Notes: a model not told the origin generated them from the letters alone. A stretch of 64,000 nucleotides of DNA from Piliocolobus tephrosceles (GCF_002776525.5 NC_045441.1:89427298-89491297); one strand, 5' to 3'. Positions 23,081-37,623 are shown, counted from the stretch's first letter. Numbers and translations: made by a program.

Positions 23081-25414
23081 CCCTGAACTATTTTAATTTC
23101 ATATCCCGAGGTTGTGTTCTAGGCTAAGCAATAATCAATGAACAAGAAACAAAACACAATAGAGATTACTGTAATTTTGAGCTTAGGAGTTTCAAGATTG
23201 TAAACATAAAATATATTTACCTCAACATAATTTAGTGAAGGCTTTGTGTCACTATTAAAATTGTCCTGTTTACCATGGCTTTTGATAGGTAATTATTTAA
23301 TCATTCTTTAAATTGGTAATGATCTGATGCTTTAGAAAATATATCATATAACAATCATAATTCTAACACCCCATGTCCAGAAATGTAAAATAGAGATTTA
23401 CATTTTGCAGCATTTAAAATAAAGTTAATTTTTTTCTGATGAGAGTACCAATAAGTAAATATTTTATAAAAGCATTAGAATCACTACAGTCTCTCTTTAT
23501 GGACCAATGATTTGCTGTAAGAATGGAATATTTCACTGGCAAACAGTATTGCAACATTAAGCATCCAGAGTACAAAGGAATGACTGCTGAAAAGAAAAAG
23601 GGGAATATGCATTTTACTATTTTTAATTTACATTTATGTTTTAAGAGAAGTTTTCATGTTAATTCTTGGAAATTATTGTTAACCTATTATTCTACTTCAG
23701 ACTGCACACTTAAGCTATTTAACACATTTTCTGATAAAGGAATATAGTCATTTTCTCATTGTAGCATATCAGAAATGTAAATGATTTTGCCCTTTGAAAA
23801 AGGAAACATTAGGCAGTCATACATAACAGTTAGTATCTTAGTCCAACAACACCATATAGAAGTTAAATGGTATAAAAAAAAGAAAATCAGAGCTATCTAT
23901 ATTCATTTTCTAGTGATCTGATCTGTTATTTTCATCCTTATATTATCATGTTTTAGTAATAGTCTTTAAGTCAATGTTTTTAAATTTCTCCATTGTTTCT
24001 CCTTAGGCTCACTGGTCACCAGGCCTTCCTTTAACCTAGCTAAGAGCATATGGGCAAAAGCTGCTCCAATAATTTTTTGAAATAGGAACTACAAAAAGAG
24101 TGGCTTTAAATTTTAGTAATAACTTGACATTGGGAGACTAAAAGGAAGAGAAAAAGGAGGCCATCTGTACCTTTAAGCATTTTCTTTTCTGCTAGAAAAA
24201 TAACCAAGAAAATATAATGTTGAATGAAGCAACAAACCAGTTAAAAAATACATGTATAGCAATGTGCCTTTCTAACAAACATGTAAAAACTTAGAAACAT
24301 AGTATCTTGCTTCTAAGACATGTGCTTTAAATATTATACCCTTGTAGTTAATAAATATTTCACTTTACAACACTGAAATGTCAAAATGTAATATATTCTT
24401 TAAAGCAAATTAATCATTTCTGTATTTCTTACTGATACTGTTTTATTCCAAGTCTTCATAGTCCTTGGAAGAGAATGGCTCTTGCATTTAAATGTCTAGC
24501 ATGGCCCATAATGCTTTATGTTGTTTTCAAAGCCGTGACTCTTAAATGTCCTGTCATTGACTTTGTCATTCAAATAGACCTTAGATATGTATCTACAAGT
24601 AGTAGAAGATAACTTTGTTGGTTGGGTTCTGTAATTCAAAATACCCATTAGCAAAGTTCTCAGATTTGGAATCTAATGTGGAGATACCTTCATGTGATTA
24701 AAAAGGGAGAATACCTATTGTTACTTTAATCTCATAGCAAGAAGGACAAAACACAACTGAAATTTTTGGGTAAATTATTTAATCACACCTTCAACATATG
24801 TAATTCTGTATTAATGAAACACAAAAGTAAAGTTTGGGTGGTATTGGTTAATTGCTTGCAATTGAGTCTATTCTCTCCTTTAATAACAGAGTGACTGAAA
24901 TAGAGCCTGCTGGTGGATAACATTGTAAATATTATAGAAAGGGAAAAACCATTGATTTCTTTTTAATATTTACCTAGCATTGAGCATTTAAAATATGCAA
25001 TGGGATACTATTGCCAAATTAGATAAAGTTTCCAAAAACACATCAGATCATAATTACTCAGATGAGAAGTACAGTTTATAATATTCTAGTTAGCACTATG
25101 CCAAAGATTTTGAATAGTTCAAGGAAATGATATGATTTAGAAATTTGAGGATTTTTATTTTCTACCACTGAAATAATTAAACATTTAAAAAATACTACAG
25201 TAGAGTTTATTATTTTACACAAAGTGAGGCACAACATTGTTTGCCAAATGCAAAAAACTGTAGTATAGATGTTAACAGGCATTACCATGAAATGTGACAT
25301 TAAAACACAATTTTCACAAAAACATGTAGGTTTCAAAAGTAAAAGCATTTTAAAATGTGCATAGGTTTTGTTTATATCTCAAAATTTGGACAGTAATGAT
25401 ACCTTTTAAAGGAC

Positions 25415-26300
25415 TGCTATTTTAATTGAGGTGAAATTCACACAACATAAAAATTAACCATTTAAAAATGAAAACTTCAGTGACAAATTCAGTACATTTT
25501 AATGTGGTACAATCACCACTACCTCTATCTAGTTCCAAAACATTTTCATCATACCAAAATAAAATCCTATACCCATTCAGCCATTACTTTCCATTCCCTT
25601 CCCTGCTTAGCCTCTGTCACCTACCAATCTGTTTTTGTCTGTATGGATTTACCTATTCTAGATAAATACAAATGGATTCATACAGTATGTGGCCTTTTGT
25701 CATGAGCTTCTGTCACTTCAAATAACATTTTCTACGTTCATCTACTTTGTAGCAAGTATCAGTACTTTATTCCTTTAAATAGTTGAATTCCATTTTATTC
25801 TATGTGCCACACTTTGTTTATTCATTCATCTACTGATGAATGTATTGGCTATTGAGAATCATGGTTCTATAAATGTTAATACACAAGTATTTGTTTGTGT
25901 ATCTGTTTACAATTTTAAGGGTATATGCCTAGGAATAGCTAACTCCTGGGTGTTACAGTAATTCCATATTTAACTTTTTGAAGAACTGTCAACCTCTGCC
26001 ATAGAAGTTGAACCATTTTACATTCCCACCAGCAATGTACAAGGGTTGCAATTTCTCTGCATCCTTTCCAATACTTACTCTCCTTTTTAAAGTAAATATT
26101 ATTATAACTATCCTAGTGGATGTGAATTGGTATCTCATTGTGATTGTGATTTTCATTTTTCTAATGACTGATGATGTTGAGCATCTTTTTAGGTGCTTCT
26201 TTACCATTCATATTTTTTATGTGAAGTAACTATTCAAGCTTTTTGCCCACATTTTAATTGGATTGTTTTTCTTTTTGTTGTTTAATCTTTACATATTTGA
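25415..26300 (-). mobile_element. Old L1M fragment, antisense
   Basis: The + strand reads GGTGAAATTCACACAACATA, then CACCACTACCTCTATCTAGT, then GTATCTCATTGTGATTGTGA and GATGATGTTGAGCATC: the reverse complement of an L1M 3' region and ORF2 C-terminal end. Many stops; inactive. Confidence 0.85.
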
Positions 26301-26309
26301 GAATTTTAT

Positions 26310-26605
26310 AGTTTTTCTTAATTGATTTCTAGCTTCATTCCTTAATTTATTGATTTCTAACTTCATTCCATTGTGGTCAAAGAAGGCACTTTGTATGATT
26401 TCAACTTTTAAAAATTTATCGAGACTTGTTTTATGGCCTAACATATGGTCTATCTAGAGACTCTTCCAAGTGCACCTGAGAGAAATGTGCAGTCTGCTGT
26501 TTGGTGGAGTATTCTATATGTGTCTACGAGGTCTACTGTTTACCATGTTGTTCAAGTTCTATATTTCCTACTGGATCTTCACTTAGATGTTGTATCCAAG
26601 CTAGA
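26310..26605 (-). mobile_element. Old L1M ORF2 fragment, antisense
   Basis: CATTCCATTGTGGTCAAAGA, CTAACATATGGTCTATC and TGCAGTCTGCTGTTTGGTGG are antisense L1 ORF2 text from a more upstream part of ORF2 than the neighbouring piece, so an internal portion is missing or this is a second insertion. Confidence 0.8.
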
Positions 26606-27104
26606 GAATGGAGGATTATAGGAGAATGAACCAAAACATCACAATGCTTTCTTACTGAACTTTAGAAACTTCTTTCTTCATTAAGCCCTCTTCTGTTTTC
26701 TGTTTTTGATTGGATTCCAGAGTTCCAGAAAGGTTGATTCTGTCAGTTTTTGCCAGCTTAATTTTTGCTTTAATAGAGGGATCAGTTCCTGAAGTTCTGA
26801 ACTCTGCCATTTCTATGATCTTACTCCAATCGTGACATAGAATCTTAATTTATAATTTGCTCTGTCTTCATTGAAATGAAGTTTCACTTTTGGCATAAAT
26901 GTAACAATTGATAGCTTACCCATTTCACTTTTAGGTTCATGTGAAGATGTAGTGAAGTGTATTAAACTTATCTTTGTTTAGACATAGATTTTTTTTAACT
27001 TTAAACAAAAGTGTGAACTGTATGTTGTAGAGGTTTTTTGTTGCTTTTTTGCTGTGTGAAAAGCAACATACATAACTGCATTCGATTCTTAATAGAATAG
27101 TAAC

Positions 27105-27290
27105 TATAATAACAGGTATTTTATGGGTGTTTCCTATATCCAAGCAAACTACTAGGTACTTGAAAGAACTCAGCTCATTTTATCTTTGCAGCAAACCAAT
27201 GAAATGTAGGTATTTGATCTTTAATTTACAAAGTCAAAAACTGAGAATAAAGAATATTGAGTTGTTGAAGGCTATCCTGAACAAGTAAAT
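27105..27290 (+). repeat. MIR SINE, diverged
   Basis: CAAACTACTAGGTACTTGAA, CAGCTCATTTTATCTTTGCA and AAAACTGAGAATAAAG follow the MIR core order. Confidence 0.6.
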
Positions 27291-28516
27291 TCCAAAGACA
27301 TGATTAAATTTGTATGTCTGAGTGCAAATCCTAATTTTTTTTTTAGTATACCTGGCTGCTTGCTTCCTGGTCACTCTATGTATGGTCTTACCTACATTTT
27401 TTCTAATGAGTCATTATTAAATTAGATGGTGAAGTCCAAGGATTGTCCTTATTTCAGGAAAGGCATTTAGCTTATGAATTTTTGAATGCTTATATGAAAA
27501 AAAATCATAATTTTTATTGACTTCTCATAAGCATAGTCGGTAATATAATATGCATGCTAAAATATTACAGACTTTCTAATCAGAAGGAATTTTGAGTGAT
27601 ACTATTAGAGAATTATGGCTTTTGTTATTAAGAAATGTGTATTATAATAACAATTATCCATTTATCATAATATCTACCATTTATTGAGTGCTTAGTAGTA
27701 GTATTTTTATGTAAGTGCTATTATGTAAAAATATGTTTTATCAATTGAAAATAATTGTTATGGTTAGAAATATATATCTATTTTCTGTTTCTCTTGGAGC
27801 AAAGACAGGTGGACATAGATAAATATAAATCTAGAGATCTTGACTTTGCAGGTAATATACCATATAATTTTTTTCCTAGACATGCTCTGAAATTTTCTGA
27901 AGCTTTGAAGTCACCATACTGTGGAATTAGAAAGCTGGGTGAAATCTCAACACTGCAGTTTCATATTAGAACACATACTTGTCAAGCAGTCATAAATTTA
28001 GGAAAGCAATTATTATTTGTTTTCATCTTAAGATAAGTGAAAATAAACATTGTTAGACTAAATATATACATTACCACTTAATCAAATTTATGTTACAGTT
28101 GTCATCATGGCATTTCGATTGCTAAACTACACAAATAAATATTTAGATTATTTGAGGTATAAAATGAAGCCTAGGTGGGTGGATCCATGTACAGTTTAAT
28201 TAATATACTAGAATTAGTTTTATTTAGAATATTTATCTTGCTGAATGTGATCATTTGCCTTGATCCTTTTTCTAGAATTTCAAAAAACACAGCCCCAACT
28301 AAAGAAATGGTAATCATTAGCAACCTATGAGAGTCCCAGGGAACATCTTGATGGCTGTGCATGTCTATCATAAATTGGTCATCTCTGTATAAGAACATTC
28401 TAAATAATTTTGCCCATAAAAATCATTAATAATGGTAGTTTGTAAAAGTTATATTTTAATATTACATCATATGCAAAGACAACTGAAAGTAATAGCTAAC
28501 TTCTCTAAAATAAAAT

Positions 28517-28542
28517 CTCACTTGCCTTAATTGGCAAGTGAG
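28517..28542. repeat. Perfect short hairpin
   Basis: Ten-base arms CTCACTTGCC / GGCAAGTGAG around loop TTAATT, extendable by a G-U and an A-U pair. In the 31 kb intron, with no repeat family I recognise. Confidence 0.85.
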
Positions 28543-30619
28543 GTGAACATAGGTAATGATTTCAGAGAGGTACTAGACCAAACCCATCAAATATTAATCT
28601 CATCATATGACATTCTATCATTAGATTCATTTCTCTGAGTAATCTTAAGGCACTGCATTAAAGTTTACATATTCTTGAGAGGGATCTGATTTTTAACCGT
28701 TATGAGGGAAAATTCACTTGTAAAGACATAAGAATCACAGGAAGATCAAAGGAAACCTTTTGGCCTTGGCCTTATTTTGACAAAGGGCCTCAACATTTAT
28801 GCTTCTTATGTTATCTCCAAGTATGAGTCATTACATGTTTTTATTTCTGTGTGTTTAAAAGCATAAATGTTCAATGTCAGCACTGAAAATATGTCACAGT
28901 TTTTTAACCTTATCTGGAGCATTTATTCATTTCTTATATATAAGGAATATTTAAAAAAAAATGGACTGGACCACTCAATGCCAGTGAGCCCTGCATTTGT
29001 TGATTTAGCCCTGCATGTAAGGGTGATGCTGTGAAGGTTGAAGACTGTTCAGGAAATAGGAAGACCTGAAAATACATTTTTCCCACAGCAAGCTGTTTCA
29101 AATTCCTATTTTTTCTCAAAGTACCCAGTATAAGGAACACTTAAAATAATTTTCACTGAAAAAAAACCTGACCTTCCAGAAAATGGAAAACCTCAGGGTA
29201 TACTTCAAAAGACAGAAGTGCTAAGGTTTCAACTAAAATCTTGAAGTACTATTACAAGGAAGTGTTCCTTTGCTGTTTAATTAACAACCTAATAAATTAT
29301 TCTTATTTCTCAGAAACAGCTCAAAGACTAGTCCAATCTAACCTGATAGGAACTGTCAGCCAGGAAAGAAAACTGAGGCAGTAATTCAGAGAGGGTCCTG
29401 CTGACTCTAAAGTGAATCATTTCTGGATCTTGATTGAATCAGGGCTTTGCAACAGAAAATAACCTAGAGGGTAAGGTGAAAGAAAATAGTGGAGAGTGTA
29501 CCAATTAACTGTGTCTTCAGGGAGAACTTGTCAGAATAAATGAACTGTCTGTCAAAAAGATATGAGACCGAATCATATTCAAGACCAACAGATATATATG
29601 TAGAAGTTCAATAAGATGGGAAAGGCCAATGAACTTATTAGTTTTCTATTACTATGTAACAAATTACCCCAAAACTTGTTTTTAAAAAATGAAATATAAA
29701 AGGAATCATAAAGAACTTAAGGATGTTTGTTTTTTCTCTCCACGAATATATTTGCATTAACAGTGCAATCTAGCATGTTTCTTCTGCAGGCATACTTGTC
29801 ATGTGACACGACCTTTGTGTAATGAAAGTCATCTGAAGTCCTGCCAGATCCTGACTTCAACATCTGTGAGGATGATGATCCCACACCCAGTTTTTCTGTT
29901 TCTTCACTTTCTTAAAGCTCATCTACCATAATTATTACTTCTCCTTCATGTTGTTCATCCATTCCCATAAATACCCTCTGAAATTACCTGAAAAGTATTT
30001 AACTCGTAAATCATGCATGTCGCTAACATGTAAACATTCTGTCTCAGAACTTGTTCACTAATGTACCCCCTTATATTTGCCCTTCAAGTCCATCCTTATT
30101 CTAATCAGTTGGAAGTTCTACTTTGTGTTTATCAACCTTCCTATATCTACCACTTTCATGATCCAAGGTTCAGGTTTACCACAACAAACCTTTTGCTGTT
30201 ACTCTAATTTATCTCACAACCCTGGCAACAAATTTACCCTGAATAAATCCAAATAGCTGCCACTTTCTTATCTACATCTCGCCGGGATGTAAATAAGAAG
30301 ACCCACAAGTGGAAATACTAACTAAGAGTTCTGAGAGCCATGTACTCAATCAGACCATCCACCTGCTAAACCCTCCTCCTGCAAGGTTTAACTACTCAGT
30401 TTCCTTTCTCATTGTTTACTCTGCTCAAATCCCTGATAATTGCTGCCTTAATCACAGTGGATAAATATACTTCCTACATCACAGTGAAGACATAAGCTTT
30501 CTCAAATTTTACCCACTGAATATGTCATCATTGTACATCATTTTAAGGAGACCTCTTTGATTCTACCCTCTACCACATACTTCACATATAATCAATCATA
30601 AAATCAATTCATGTTACGT

Positions 30620-31190
30620 TGTAGACAGCTTCTATATGGTTCCTAATCAATCTTATATCCTTGCATTTATGCCCTCGTGGAGTCCCCTCTCTTTAAGTGA
30701 GGGCTGGAGTTAATAAATTGGTTCTAATGAGTAGAATATGAAATAAATGATAGGCTGTCAATTCCAAAATTAGGTTACAAAAGACTATTGCTCCCATCTT
30801 GCTTGCACTGTTTTTCTTGCCATCTTGCTTGCATGCTTTGATAAACAAGCCCCCATATTCTGAATTGCTCTACAAAGGCCCACATAGAAAGTAACAAGGG
30901 AAGCTAATAAGGAACTGAAGGCCCCAGTCCAACAGGCCTGCAGTGTCCAAATCCTGCCAACAACCACATGAGTGAGCTTAGAAGTAGAGTCTTCCTTAGT
31001 CAAGACCTCAGATGATAACTTCAGTGGCAACTTGCTTGTAGGCTTGTGAGAAACCGTGAGCAAGAGGACACAGCTAAACCATGCCTGGATTACTGACCCA
31101 CAGAAAATGTAAATATTGTTGTTTTAAGCCACTAAATTTTGAGGTGATTTGTTGTACCTTAGCCTGTGTTTGATAATTAACACAATCTAT
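30620..31190 (+). repeat. MaLR/MLT1-like solo LTR remnant
   Basis: AGGAACTGAAGGCCCCAGTC, CCAACAACCACATGAGTGAG, TGACCCACAGAAAATGT and TTGTTGTTTTAAGCCACTAA occur in the order I associate with MLT1-type LTRs of the ERVL-MaLR group. No internal retroviral genes are present. Family call from memory. Confidence 0.55.
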
Positions 31191-31319
31191 CACCTAAAAT
31201 GCTCTACTGAACAGCATGATTACCGAAATGCTTTTCTTCAAATCTCTTCATTTCCCCAATTCAAATCTTCTATGCCATGCAGTACAAACTTGAAGCTGCT
31301 TAATTTTGCTCTGCCTAAA

Positions 31320-31410
31320 TTTACTCATTTATAAATTGAAGGTAATAATAGTACTGGACTTATATGGTTACTGTATTTTAAAATGAGTTAATATAAGTAA
31401 AATGATGAAA
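31320..31410 (+). repeat. MIR SINE fragment
   Basis: ACTCATTTATAAATTGAAGG followed by TAATAATAGTACTGG resembles the MIR segment equivalent to a counting-of-blocks core. Short. Confidence 0.5.
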
Positions 31411-32099
31411 AAAAATCCTGAAATCCTTAGTCTTTTATATGTCTCAGCTGTAATTCCCTGGTACCACTCTGTTTTCAAAAGTGCATCAGTCTTTTTCTTC
31501 TGGACCGTTAAAAGACTCTTAATTTGTTTTCTTTTATCTCTGTTCCCATCCTATGCATTCTGTAGTTCAACCATATATAACTTTTCATATATAAATATAT
31601 TGGCACATTCATTCCTGTTCAATGGCTTTCCATAGAAATTAGGTTGAATCTACAAGTTATCAATATGGCTTGCGGGAACCTTACTACCTTTCTAGACCCA
31701 TCACATACCATTAGTGGAATCCCAGGGGAGCCAAAAGATTCAGGAAACATTCTTTGACTTTAAGTATCATGCGATAAAGAGCACATAACCTAGTAACTAT
31801 AGTTTCAAAAAGGTATTATCTGGATGTGTTTGAAAAACAAATTACATAAGAAGTCAGAGACCAGGGTTCAAAATTTTTAGGTAAGAAATTATCTACCAAA
31901 GAGATCAGAGTTCATGTATTCTATTATAACCTCTTTGAACATTAGTTTCTGCTTTTGTAGAAATGAGTAGAGTGGTTTTGTATTATGCTAACATTTACCT
32001 CTTGGATAATTTGATATTATTCAGAATTTTTAGTAAGTTTTCTAACAATAATAGTCAAATTCTGCCAAATATATCTTCTAATAAATACATCTTAAGTTG

Positions 32100-32500
32100 T
32101 CATTTCTGAACTTCGAATCTTCAGTGACCTCTTGCTTATTTGATAAAGTCTAAAATTTGCATGACATTCAAGGCCCTAGATGGTCTGATATATCACTCTC
32201 TAGTTTCACTTTCTCATGCTGTTTCTCCCTCCCTCCATACAGGCTTCTACACTGTGCCGTAGACATTGCAGGTCCTAGGCCATATGTGTACCTGTGTTTT
32301 CATTTATTTGTCCATGTGTCCTGCCACCAGGAAATCCCTCCCCTGTGGCCCTTGTGGTTTCCTTCTTAGTACTTAGAACTACATACAAGGTGTCTCCTGG
32401 GTGCTTCATATGCTTCAGCTGTATCTGAGATTCACACTCCTTCCTCTGCATTCTCTAAGATCCAGATAGAAGCTTTTATTATAAAGTTTATCATGTTAAA
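32100..32500 (+). repeat. L2-like LINE fragment, sense
   Basis: TGATAAAGTCTAAAATTTGC, CATTCAAGGCCCTAGATGGT and later CTCCCTCCCTCCATACAGG follow the L2 3' region. Confidence 0.65.
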
Positions 32501-33119
32501 GTAAAGTTCCTAGCAAAACATCTCTATTACTTTTTCTAAGCTCTGAAAGCTGCATGAAGGTAGAAGCAATACCAGGGTCATTCATCTTTGTGTCATAATG
32601 GCCTAACCCAGAACATGGTACCAAATAGAGAATTAGTAAATATTTATTAGACAGATGGACAGAAGGACAAACAATTAGAATTCACTAATCCTAAATAACT
32701 GAAGTAGTGAATTAGAGTTTGCTAATCCTAAATAGTTTAATATTAGACTACACAATAATTCAGCTCATTTTATAAAATAATAGTAGTTTTTAACATATTT
32801 TCTAGAAATTTAGGAACTATGTATTTAGAAGACAAGGATTGATGGCTTGAGAAATACCTTATGAGTATATCAAGGAAGTTAAAAATACGTTTTATATTTA
32901 CGTTTGTTTAATTTTTTCTCATAGTTATGGCTTACTTCTCCCAAATCTTTAAATATAGCATTGATTTTATGTATGAGATAAGAATGCATTTTCTTAACAC
33001 ATGTTCATTTTTATCATATATGCTAATGTAGAAATTTGCATTGTAGATTATTTTGATTTTTTATTTGCACTTTAAATGAATCACATTGTATTTAAACTTG
33101 AGCAATAACATTAGGCAAA

Positions 33120-33320
33120 CATAGAGTAAGTCCCAGCACTGCCACTTAGGAGTGATGCAAGTTTGGCAAAGTTACATACTGCCTCTAAGGTTATCAGTGT
33201 CTGAAACCTGGAATTAATAGTAGTTCCTCCCTAATAAGGGTATATTAGAGATTGATAAGATATTATATATGAAACTGTTAATGATGCTTACTACATGGTA
33301 AGCTTTAATGTATTTTAAAT
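33120..33320 (+). repeat. MIR SINE, diverged
   Basis: CAGCACTGCCACTTAGGAGT, GGCAAAGTTACATACTGCCT and ATAGTAGTTCCTCCCTAATA follow the MIR 5' and core regions. Confidence 0.65.
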
Positions 33321-33539
33321 CTTTATCATTTAGTTATTACTGTTAAAATAATTTATTATCCTCCATTAAATAATATCATTATATAAAGGCCTTATCAGCT
33401 TTCCCTTCTCTCTTATATGTCCTCAAGTACTTCCCTTTCTTGCTCATGACCCTTAGACTGTTTCTTACCATGCCTTTTTTCCCTAAAAGCTACTCTTTCT
33501 CAGAAGCCTCACCTTCAGACAACTACCTTGTATCTCAGT

Positions 33540-33700
33540 TAGCAAGCCATAAATAGTTCATCTTTTCTGGTTTAACTTTCTCTCTTATCATTTATTCTTT
33601 AACCTAGTATAATTATTCTTCAGAAACCACTTTTCTCAGGATTACCAATGGCTTTCTAAATGATAAGCCAAAAGCTGTGTCTAAATCTGCCTCTTCATGA
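33540..33700 (+). repeat. CR1/L3-like LINE fragment
   Basis: CTCAGGATTACCAATGGCTT then CTAAATGATAAGCCAAAAGC resembles the L3 phrase around ACCAATGACC. Diverged. Confidence 0.5.
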
Positions 33701-33838
33701 CACTTGTATAGTATGTGGTATGGATGAGCAATTACATCTTGATTCCACCACCTATGTTTCCCATAGCTTCTGGATTGCTCCATTTCAGAATTATCTTACT
33801 TTTGTTTCTATGTGCATGTTTAAAATATTTCTCTTTCT

Positions 33839-34126
33839 GGCCAGGCGCATTGGCTCATGCCTGTAATCCCAGCACTTTGGGAGGCTGATGCGGGTGAATT
33901 ACCTGAGGTCAGGAGGTCGAGACCAACATAATGAAACCCCATCTCTACTAAAAATACAAAAAAATTAGCCGAGCGTGGTGGCAGGAGCCTGTAATCCCAG
34001 CTACTCGGGAGGGTAAGGCAGGTGAATCACTTAAACCTGTGAGGTAGAGGTCATGCCACTGCACTCCAGCCTGGGTAACAGAGCGAGATTCTGACCCAAA
34101 ACAAACAAACAAACAAACAAAAAAAT
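33839..34126 (+). mobile_element. Alu, sense
   Basis: Starts GGCCAGGCGCATTGGCTCAT; both arms recognisable, with a 15-20 base deletion in the right arm near GAGGTAGAGG. A/C-patterned tail (CAAA)n. No clear target-site duplication. Confidence 0.95.
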
Positions 34127-35680
34127 GTCTTTTATGTGCCAGTTATATTCATTGTATCATTTTTAACTATTTTCATTTATTTTTATTACTTTTATCTTTC
34201 TCTAAACAGTTTCTTAACAGACCTGTGTAGTTTTGCTAGTACTTCGTAAGCTTGAAGCGAATGGACACTGTTATATAAATAAATAAAAGATTATCTACAA
34301 ATTGACCTAAATCACTGACAAAAGTATAAATCATATCATTTATTACATTAACCCTTTTAGTAATGTGTTTCCGAATAGTAGTCGCTTTAGTTGCAAGGAC
34401 ATTATTCTTTTGTTTAAACATTTGCTTCAAGTATATATAGCAAACACTTGAATGCCTAGTCTATGCTAATAGTTTTGCCATTATAAATTGTATATGTTCT
34501 TAAATTGATTAGCCTGGCTTTCCCCTACTCACCCACAAAGAAATAGTATTATGCTAACTGAAATAGCTACCCCGTGCATATGAGGACTGCTTTTACACAC
34601 ATAGACAGATCAATAAATAAATTTTAGTTAAATTAGACTCAAATTTATTAATGATTTTTATAGTTGAACAGTAAATTCAGATCACCCCTCCCATTTTTTA
34701 AAGCTAAAAGCAAATGAACTATAGCATTGCTTTGAACCTTGGTCTATATATCCTAGTTAAAATTATAGTATGCAATTGAAAGCAGGTATAAAATGCTTAC
34801 AACTGAATATGTTGAAAATATATATTTATGTAGGGAATGCAATATAAGTGCCTAGTAAAGAAATATTAATTGATGTGTATAAAGATACAGTGCAAGAATG
34901 AATAAGCAGTGAGATTATGAGCAATTTTACTAAAGTGAGATTTAAAAGACCATGATGAGAAGAAAGAATAAAAAAGATGGGTTTTTGTGAGCTTTTACCA
35001 GATCCATGAAATCCTGGCAAAACCATTTGGATGCCATATAATCATCAGTAGAAAACTTGGAGAAGAAGAAAAAGGATTGACATGCTGATTGTGGTCCCTC
35101 AGAGATAGCCAAGTATAAGGACACTTTCTAGAAAGCTATTTTCATTTTCATTTTCCAGTTATGAAATGACAAGGCCCCAGACTGAAAATTCAGAAATGCG
35201 AATGCATCCATGGATTGTTCTAGAGAAGAGCAAGAACCTCTGATTCACACATAGAATGATAATTAACAAATTGATTTTAAAAAAAGTAGTTATCTCATGA
35301 AAGCGAAATAACCAAGGATCATATGTGTGGTAACTACTATGAACCTATGCTAATTATATAAATATTGAAAGTTATAGATGAAAACCCCAAAGGCAATGTA
35401 CAATTGGTCCTAATTTTCTTATGGTGCTGGATCTGCCATTTGACAAAGATGAGTATCCGAAAGAATTCATCTTTTACTAAAGCACTCTCTTGTTACAGAG
35501 TGTGAATGCTCCTCTTGAACTCTATATGTGTGTGATAGTTGAATAAAGAAGTTGCCAGACAGGAAAAAAGAAACCTAAATACTTTGTCTATTAAGCAGAA
35601 CTATATTCGGGAACCCTATGAACAGAATATATTTTGTTCCCTTTGTTGTAGTATAGTCATCCAATTTAATAGGAGAGAAG

Positions 35681-35727
35681 GAAGCAAAAGGAAGGGAGGG
35701 AAGGATGGAAAGAGGGAGGGAGGAAAA
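35681..35727 (+). repeat. Short (GGAA/GGGA)n purine tract
   Basis: GAAGGGAGGGAAGGATGGAA followed by GAGGGAGGGAGG; about 45 bases of near-pure purine. Confidence 0.85.
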
Positions 35728-36600
35728 TGTACACATACACACATATATAAAAAAAAATGCTCACTTTAAACAAACTTTTGAAAGGGCCTTACAAAATATT
35801 TTATACAGATTTTAGGAAAGAAAAGAAATTAATCTCTTTGGGACTTTCCAGAAAATATAATGTAATAAATTTCACACAGACTGGCATCTCTAATGCTTCT
35901 GTCCAATGAGGTAGAAACTAGTTTTCTGCTTGACTGCTCAGCCCAAGAACAATGACTTTAAACAAGAAAACAAAACAAACTGGGACAAGAGGTGCATTAA
36001 GGAAAAACTTAGAGATGTTTAATGAAACACTGAGTGCCATTTTCACAATATCAGTTAGAGAATATTTTGTCTATATTACTAGACTTTGATAAATAACTTA
36101 TACATGTACAACTTTTAAGTATGTTCTATTACTTTTGGTTTTATTCTGTTATTAATAGGGTCCTGTAATTTAGTTTGTCACTCTCACATTTTTTGCCACT
36201 AGAATCTTAGAAGTAGAGAAAAACTACCTTAAATGTTTTTTTCAATTATATTCACAAATGGTGAATTGTTTCATGGCAGTAGAGATTCAAGACTGTTTAT
36301 GAATAAAGATGTCTATAATTTTTAATAATCAAACATAGTCCCATAGTGATGATACTGCTACTTATATATTGCGTCAATTCATAGAAACAATTATTAAACA
36401 ATTTCACAATACTCTAATTGAAGAATTTGATGGTCTTGTTTTCTATATGCAAGACACTGTGCTCTGTTGCAGTGGTAATGGATTTTAAACATTTTATTCA
36501 TGTTGAAAGTATTTTTTCACGAATGGTATCATTTAGTCTTTCCTTATTCACACGTCACTCCTCTGTTATCGTTCCTGTTTTTGTATGTCTTGAAGCAATA

Positions 36601-36902
36601 GGCTGGTGATGGCTCACACTAGTAATTCCAACAGTTTGGGAGGCCAAGGCGGGAGGATCTCTTGAGCCCAGGAGTTTGAGACCAGCCAGGGCAACATAGT
36701 GAGACCCTGTCTCTACAAAAATAAAAATAAAAATTACCTAGGCATGGTGGTGCACACCTGGAGTCCCAGCTACCTCAGAGACTGAGGTGGGAGGATACTT
36801 GAGTTCAGGTCAAGGCGGTGATGAGCCATGATCGCACCACTGCACTTTAGCGTAGGAAAAAAAACAAGCCTTTGTCAAAAAAAAAAAAAAAAAAAAAAAA
36901 AA
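36601..36902 (+). mobile_element. Old Alu (AluJ-like), sense
   Basis: CTTGAGCCCAGGAGTTTGAG, GGGCAACATAGTGAGACCC and TCTCTACAAAAATAAAAAT are AluJ-type diagnostic text; the copy is diverged and has a 26-base A tail. Confidence 0.9.
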
Positions 36903-37623
36903 GCAACAAAAATTCTTGAGCTTTTGCATTAAACATGTATGTTTTATATCCAAAGAGGGTAGAAGCAGAGAAGCAGAGGATAGAGGGATGGTGATTAATA
37001 ATGGTTCTATTTTGGTAGCACATTACTAATGGTATCGTATGTAAGATAGACTGCTGAATATTTCTATATCTAACTGTGATTTTATCTAAAAACAGGTAGC
37101 TACTGATGTTGGAGTGCAGGTGGGGACCCCTAAAAGCTGTATTGCTGTTTTCATTGACATTTCAGAGAGTGAAACTCTGCTTCCAGTCTATTTAAAAGGA
37201 AGGATGTGTAAAGGGATGTTTCCTAATTTGTAGCCTTATGCCTGCCTTACAGCTTCATCATCCTCTCCCAACTTAAATTCCTAAAATCAAAGGAATATGT
37301 TAATTCCTTTAATGAACTATATTTATATATTTTAAAGACCTCTCATTTGGAAACAAACTAACAAAGAATACCCTGCATATTTCAGTTCCCTTCCCAGTAC
37401 TTAAGGGGCATACATAGCTCTTTTTAGATGATTTTTACACCCTAAAAAGAATGGCCAGGAGCAGAGCAGAAGAAAATAAAGTCAGAGAGGAGTATAGTAT
37501 GTATAAGTATTACTCTTCTTACTAAGGTAAAGAAAAGGCTTATTCTGGTATTCAAAGTCAATGCAGTTCCTGGATGAAGAGAGTTCAAATAAAATAGGAC
37601 AAATGACCCTAAGGGCATTTTCT

